Of a DNA stretch of 35,674 nucleotides, positions 33,826 to 35,674 are shown piece by piece. Location of the stretch: contig CAJPVJ010000158.1 of the NCBI GenBank assembly GCA_905397405.1, forward strand, positions 1 to 35,674. Reading direction: 5' to 3'. The translations under genes and the position numbers were made by a program. Each line of letters begins with the position of its first letter. The stretch's first letter is position 1. Source of the DNA: Oppiella nova (Eukaryota > Arthropoda > Arachnida > Sarcoptiformes > Oppiidae). Below the pieces are notes generated by a model. That model was not told the DNA's origin. It did no database searches and was given only the letters and a program-made list of their open reading frames with translations.

Positions 33826-34761
33826 TTAAGAACTTTTATTTAAATGATTGCTTAGTGCAATAGCTAATGATTGTGAAGTAGATTTAACAATCCAGCTCTC
33901 ACTAAAAAGTGAATTTAATGACAACATGGTCATTGTTGGGTAGATTGATGATGCTGAAATATCTTTTTGAGGGGCTGTAGCACCTGCTTTAACCAATCCG
34001 TTTTCATAGATCTCTACACGATTATTAGAATTCGACAGATAACCCACCAAGCCTGCAAACTTTTTGTAATTTACTGACTGATCGTAAGGTAAATTCGTCA
34101 TAACATCATCTGCGGCACGCTTGTAGTACACTCGTGCTTGGCCTCCATAATTCGTTTCTAAATATCCTAATCCCGTACCTGAAGCGAGATTATTATCTGA
34201 CATATACATACCTTTAACTGTAAATGTGGATGGACTAGCTATATCTGCATCATGTACACATGCACCCAAAATCATGCCAGTACCACCAGCGATACTATTA
34301 TTTTTTGAAATCATAGTTGATGTAGTTAAGTTCTTAATGACGTTTAAATTACTATCTGTCGATCGTTCTAATGACCCAGTCAACAATTCATAATCACGCT
34401 TATTCAAATCATAAACTTTAATTACACTTGAACCATTAAGCTTCAGTCCAAAGTCAGGTGAATATGCTGAATATATTTCAGGTGTAAGAGAGTTTTTTAC
34501 ACCAAAAACAATAGCTTTTAATGTATTTGCTAATGATAAAACTATACCTCCATCACTAATCACACGTGTACGATGTAATTTTAAAGTATTAAAAATTGCA
34601 TCTGAATTCACATCTGTAATGTATGTTGAGTCTGAATTTGCGCTTGCTAAAAGTTTTTTTAAATATTCAGTTCTTGCAGAAGTTGAAGTGATTGAATCAA
34701 TGATATTTGGCAATGCTTTCGTACCCACATAAATATTATTGCTTTGAACTACTGTAGCCAT
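33826..34761 (-). CDS. Phage tail-associated protein, unknown
   Basis: The 311-residue product is Ser/Asn/Gly-rich and strand-rich (ISDGGIVLSLANTLKAIVF, MILGACVHDADIASPSTFTV, GLGYLETNYGGQARVYYKR). It lies between two receptor-binding-type tail genes and shares a TAATG junction with the upstream gene. It probably belongs to the tail tip or fibre base, perhaps as an accessory spike domain. No enzyme motif is visible. The frame is whole. Confidence 0.6.
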   Translation of the reverse strand: MATVVQSNNIYVGTKALPNIIDSITSTSARTEYLKKLLASANSDSTYITDVNSDAIFNTLKLHRTRVISDGGIVLSLANTLKAIVFGVKNSLTPEIYSAYSPDFGLKLNGSSVIKVYDLNKRDYELLTGSLERSTDSNLNVIKNLTTSTMISKNNSIAGGTGMILGACVHDADIASPSTFTVKGMYMSDNNLASGTGLGYLETNYGGQARVYYKRAADDVMTNLPYDQSVNYKKFAGLVGYLSNSNNRVEIYENGLVKAGATAPQKDISASSIYPTMTMLSLNSLFSESWIVKSTSQSLAIALSNHLNKSS

Positions 34762-35674
34762 TACATAATTTCCTTAAGATTTAAAAATTTAATAGCAATA
34801 GACTGTTCTCTGAGCATTAGTCCTTTTTCAACAACTAACGCATAATCTTTTGCAGATAGCGGAACTAATGACGAATATCCGACCATTTCAGACATAGGCC
34901 AAGGTTTATAGTCATATGCCCATGATTGGCACCCATCGTATGAAACACGCAAAATAAATTGAGTTCGGTTATTACCAACGGGGTGCGTTGAGATAATTTT
35001 TGGCACGCCGCCACCAAAAGAGTTAGGGGCGATTTGCTTCATTCCGATTTGCACCCCAACTGTCGGGGTTTTTATGTTTTGATTAAAGAATTGAAATGAG
35101 TGCGCACCGTCTGTAGATTTTGCGAAAATAATGTAACGCGCCTCAGCAGCTAAAGTTTCGTTACGGATGGCAAAAATCAGATCATTGTGAGCATCACATG
35201 CAACAGAGATCTCGTTTAAATTCGAATAAGCTGGAAAATGATCTGCATTATTAATAGTTTTACCGCGCTTCCAAGTCACTCCATCATCATCACTATAGAC
35301 AGTCTCAAGCTTTGAAAGACCGGGACTATTGAATAGTGCTACCACTATACGACCTGCATAGGGGCCTTCTTCAATTCGTACTACAGAATCAAGTGCCAAC
35401 GCCCAAGGCTCTGCAATTGTTGTTGCGATCTGCGTTTTAAGCTGCCAAGTGGAACAGTTATCTAAAGATTCATATACAAATAAATCAGGGGTATTGCCAT
35501 TGAATATCAGCAAAATTCGATCTTTAAGACGAATGAAATGAGGGTGCCTGTAGTTGTTCCCTGTTTTATTTCCAATGATTGGAATTGTTTCTGAAACAGT
35601 CGCTGTTTTAGTTACAAGATCGTAATCGACTATTCGAGCTACTAAACGCCCGTCTTGTTGATCATTGTTATAAA
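34761..35674 (-). CDS. Sialidase-fold (Asp-box) phage tail protein, 5' end outside the window
   Basis: The reading frame is open through the right edge. Four Asp-box-like turns (SLDNCSTW, SDDDGVTW, STDGAHSF, SYDGCQSW) mark a six-bladed sialidase-type propeller, and RHPHFIRLKDRILLIFNG continues it beyond the inner ATG at 35513. It binds or cleaves a surface glycan on the host cell. True sialidase catalytic residues cannot be judged because the start is missing. It is translationally coupled to the next gene by a TAATG junction. Confidence 0.75.
   Translation of the reverse strand, partial: YNNDQQDGRLVARIVDYDLVTKTATVSETIPIIGNKTGNNYRHPHFIRLKDRILLIFNGNTPDLFVYESLDNCSTWQLKTQIATTIAEPWALALDSVVRIEEGPYAGRIVVALFNSPGLSKLETVYSDDDGVTWKRGKTINNADHFPAYSNLNEISVACDAHNDLIFAIRNETLAAEARYIIFAKSTDGAHSFQFFNQNIKTPTVGVQIGMKQIAPNSFGGGVPKIISTHPVGNNRTQFILRVSYDGCQSWAYDYKPWPMSEMVGYSSLVPLSAKDYALVVEKGLMLREQSIAIKFLNLKEIM

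Larger units (their letters stand above)
26062..35674. mobile_element. Prophage left end, continuing past the right edge
   Basis: Early genes on the plus strand are integrase, membrane protein, SRAP, UmuDAb-like, UmuC and a small protein. Late genes on the minus strand are tail, tailspike, holin and endolysin. It is a tailed phage, looks whole in the visible part, and is related to the old element at 16.4-22.1 kb. The other end lies outside the window, so completeness and attachment sites cannot be judged. Confidence 0.85.

Overview
The window looks like an Acinetobacter chromosome: low GC, with the tolA-tolB-pal envelope cluster, fbp, a TrmH-type methyltransferase, an ECF sigma operon and glnA, all with Acinetobacter-like protein sequences. 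Bases 1-75 do not belong to tolA. They are an exact reverse complement of 2716-2790, inside pal, so the left edge looks like a chimeric or fold-back contig end.

Core part (76-11496): the C-terminal half of tolA, a small TolA-like secreted protein whose frame is interrupted at a T tract, tolB, pal, a SUKH-family protein, a 61-residue conserved small protein, fbp, an RNA methyltransferase, a tightly overlapping operon of ECF sigma factor, membrane anti-sigma-like protein and DUF3106 periplasmic protein, then glnA on the minus strand behind a sigma-54-like promoter, and a minus-strand pair of a 313-residue protein and a small GTPase.

Accessory part (11497-26000): AT-rich DNA with long non-coding stretches, unidentified gene remnants, a lipoprotein gene out of frame at a G/C tract next to its lipobox, a tape-measure fossil, and an old element with an integrase piece, a broken SRAP gene, EF-hand, triple TonB-C and BamE-like secreted proteins, and a lysis cassette whose endolysin is broken. 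From 22.2 to 25.6 kb there is a row of short, mostly minus-strand genes: a two-helix membrane protein, a Sel1-repeat protein, an ecotin-type protease inhibitor, a double TonB-C protein and a small exported protein. Most have an export signal, a terminator and a related spacer. A cytosolic protein of unknown function lies among them on the plus strand.

Right part (about 26.0 kb to the edge): the left end of a prophage that looks intact as far as it is visible. A P4-type integrase with iteron-like repeats over its start is followed by an overlapping membrane protein, an SRAP (YedK/HMCES) protein, a UmuDAb-like regulator and UmuC overlapping by ATGA behind a UmuDAb-type palindrome, and a small protein. 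Converging on these are late genes on the minus strand: a sialidase-fold tail protein, a tail protein, a beta-helix tailspike, a LydA-like holin and an endolysin. The old and new elements share nearly identical SRAP and lysis modules but have different integrases and different cargo, so this is a mosaic site visited at least twice by related elements.
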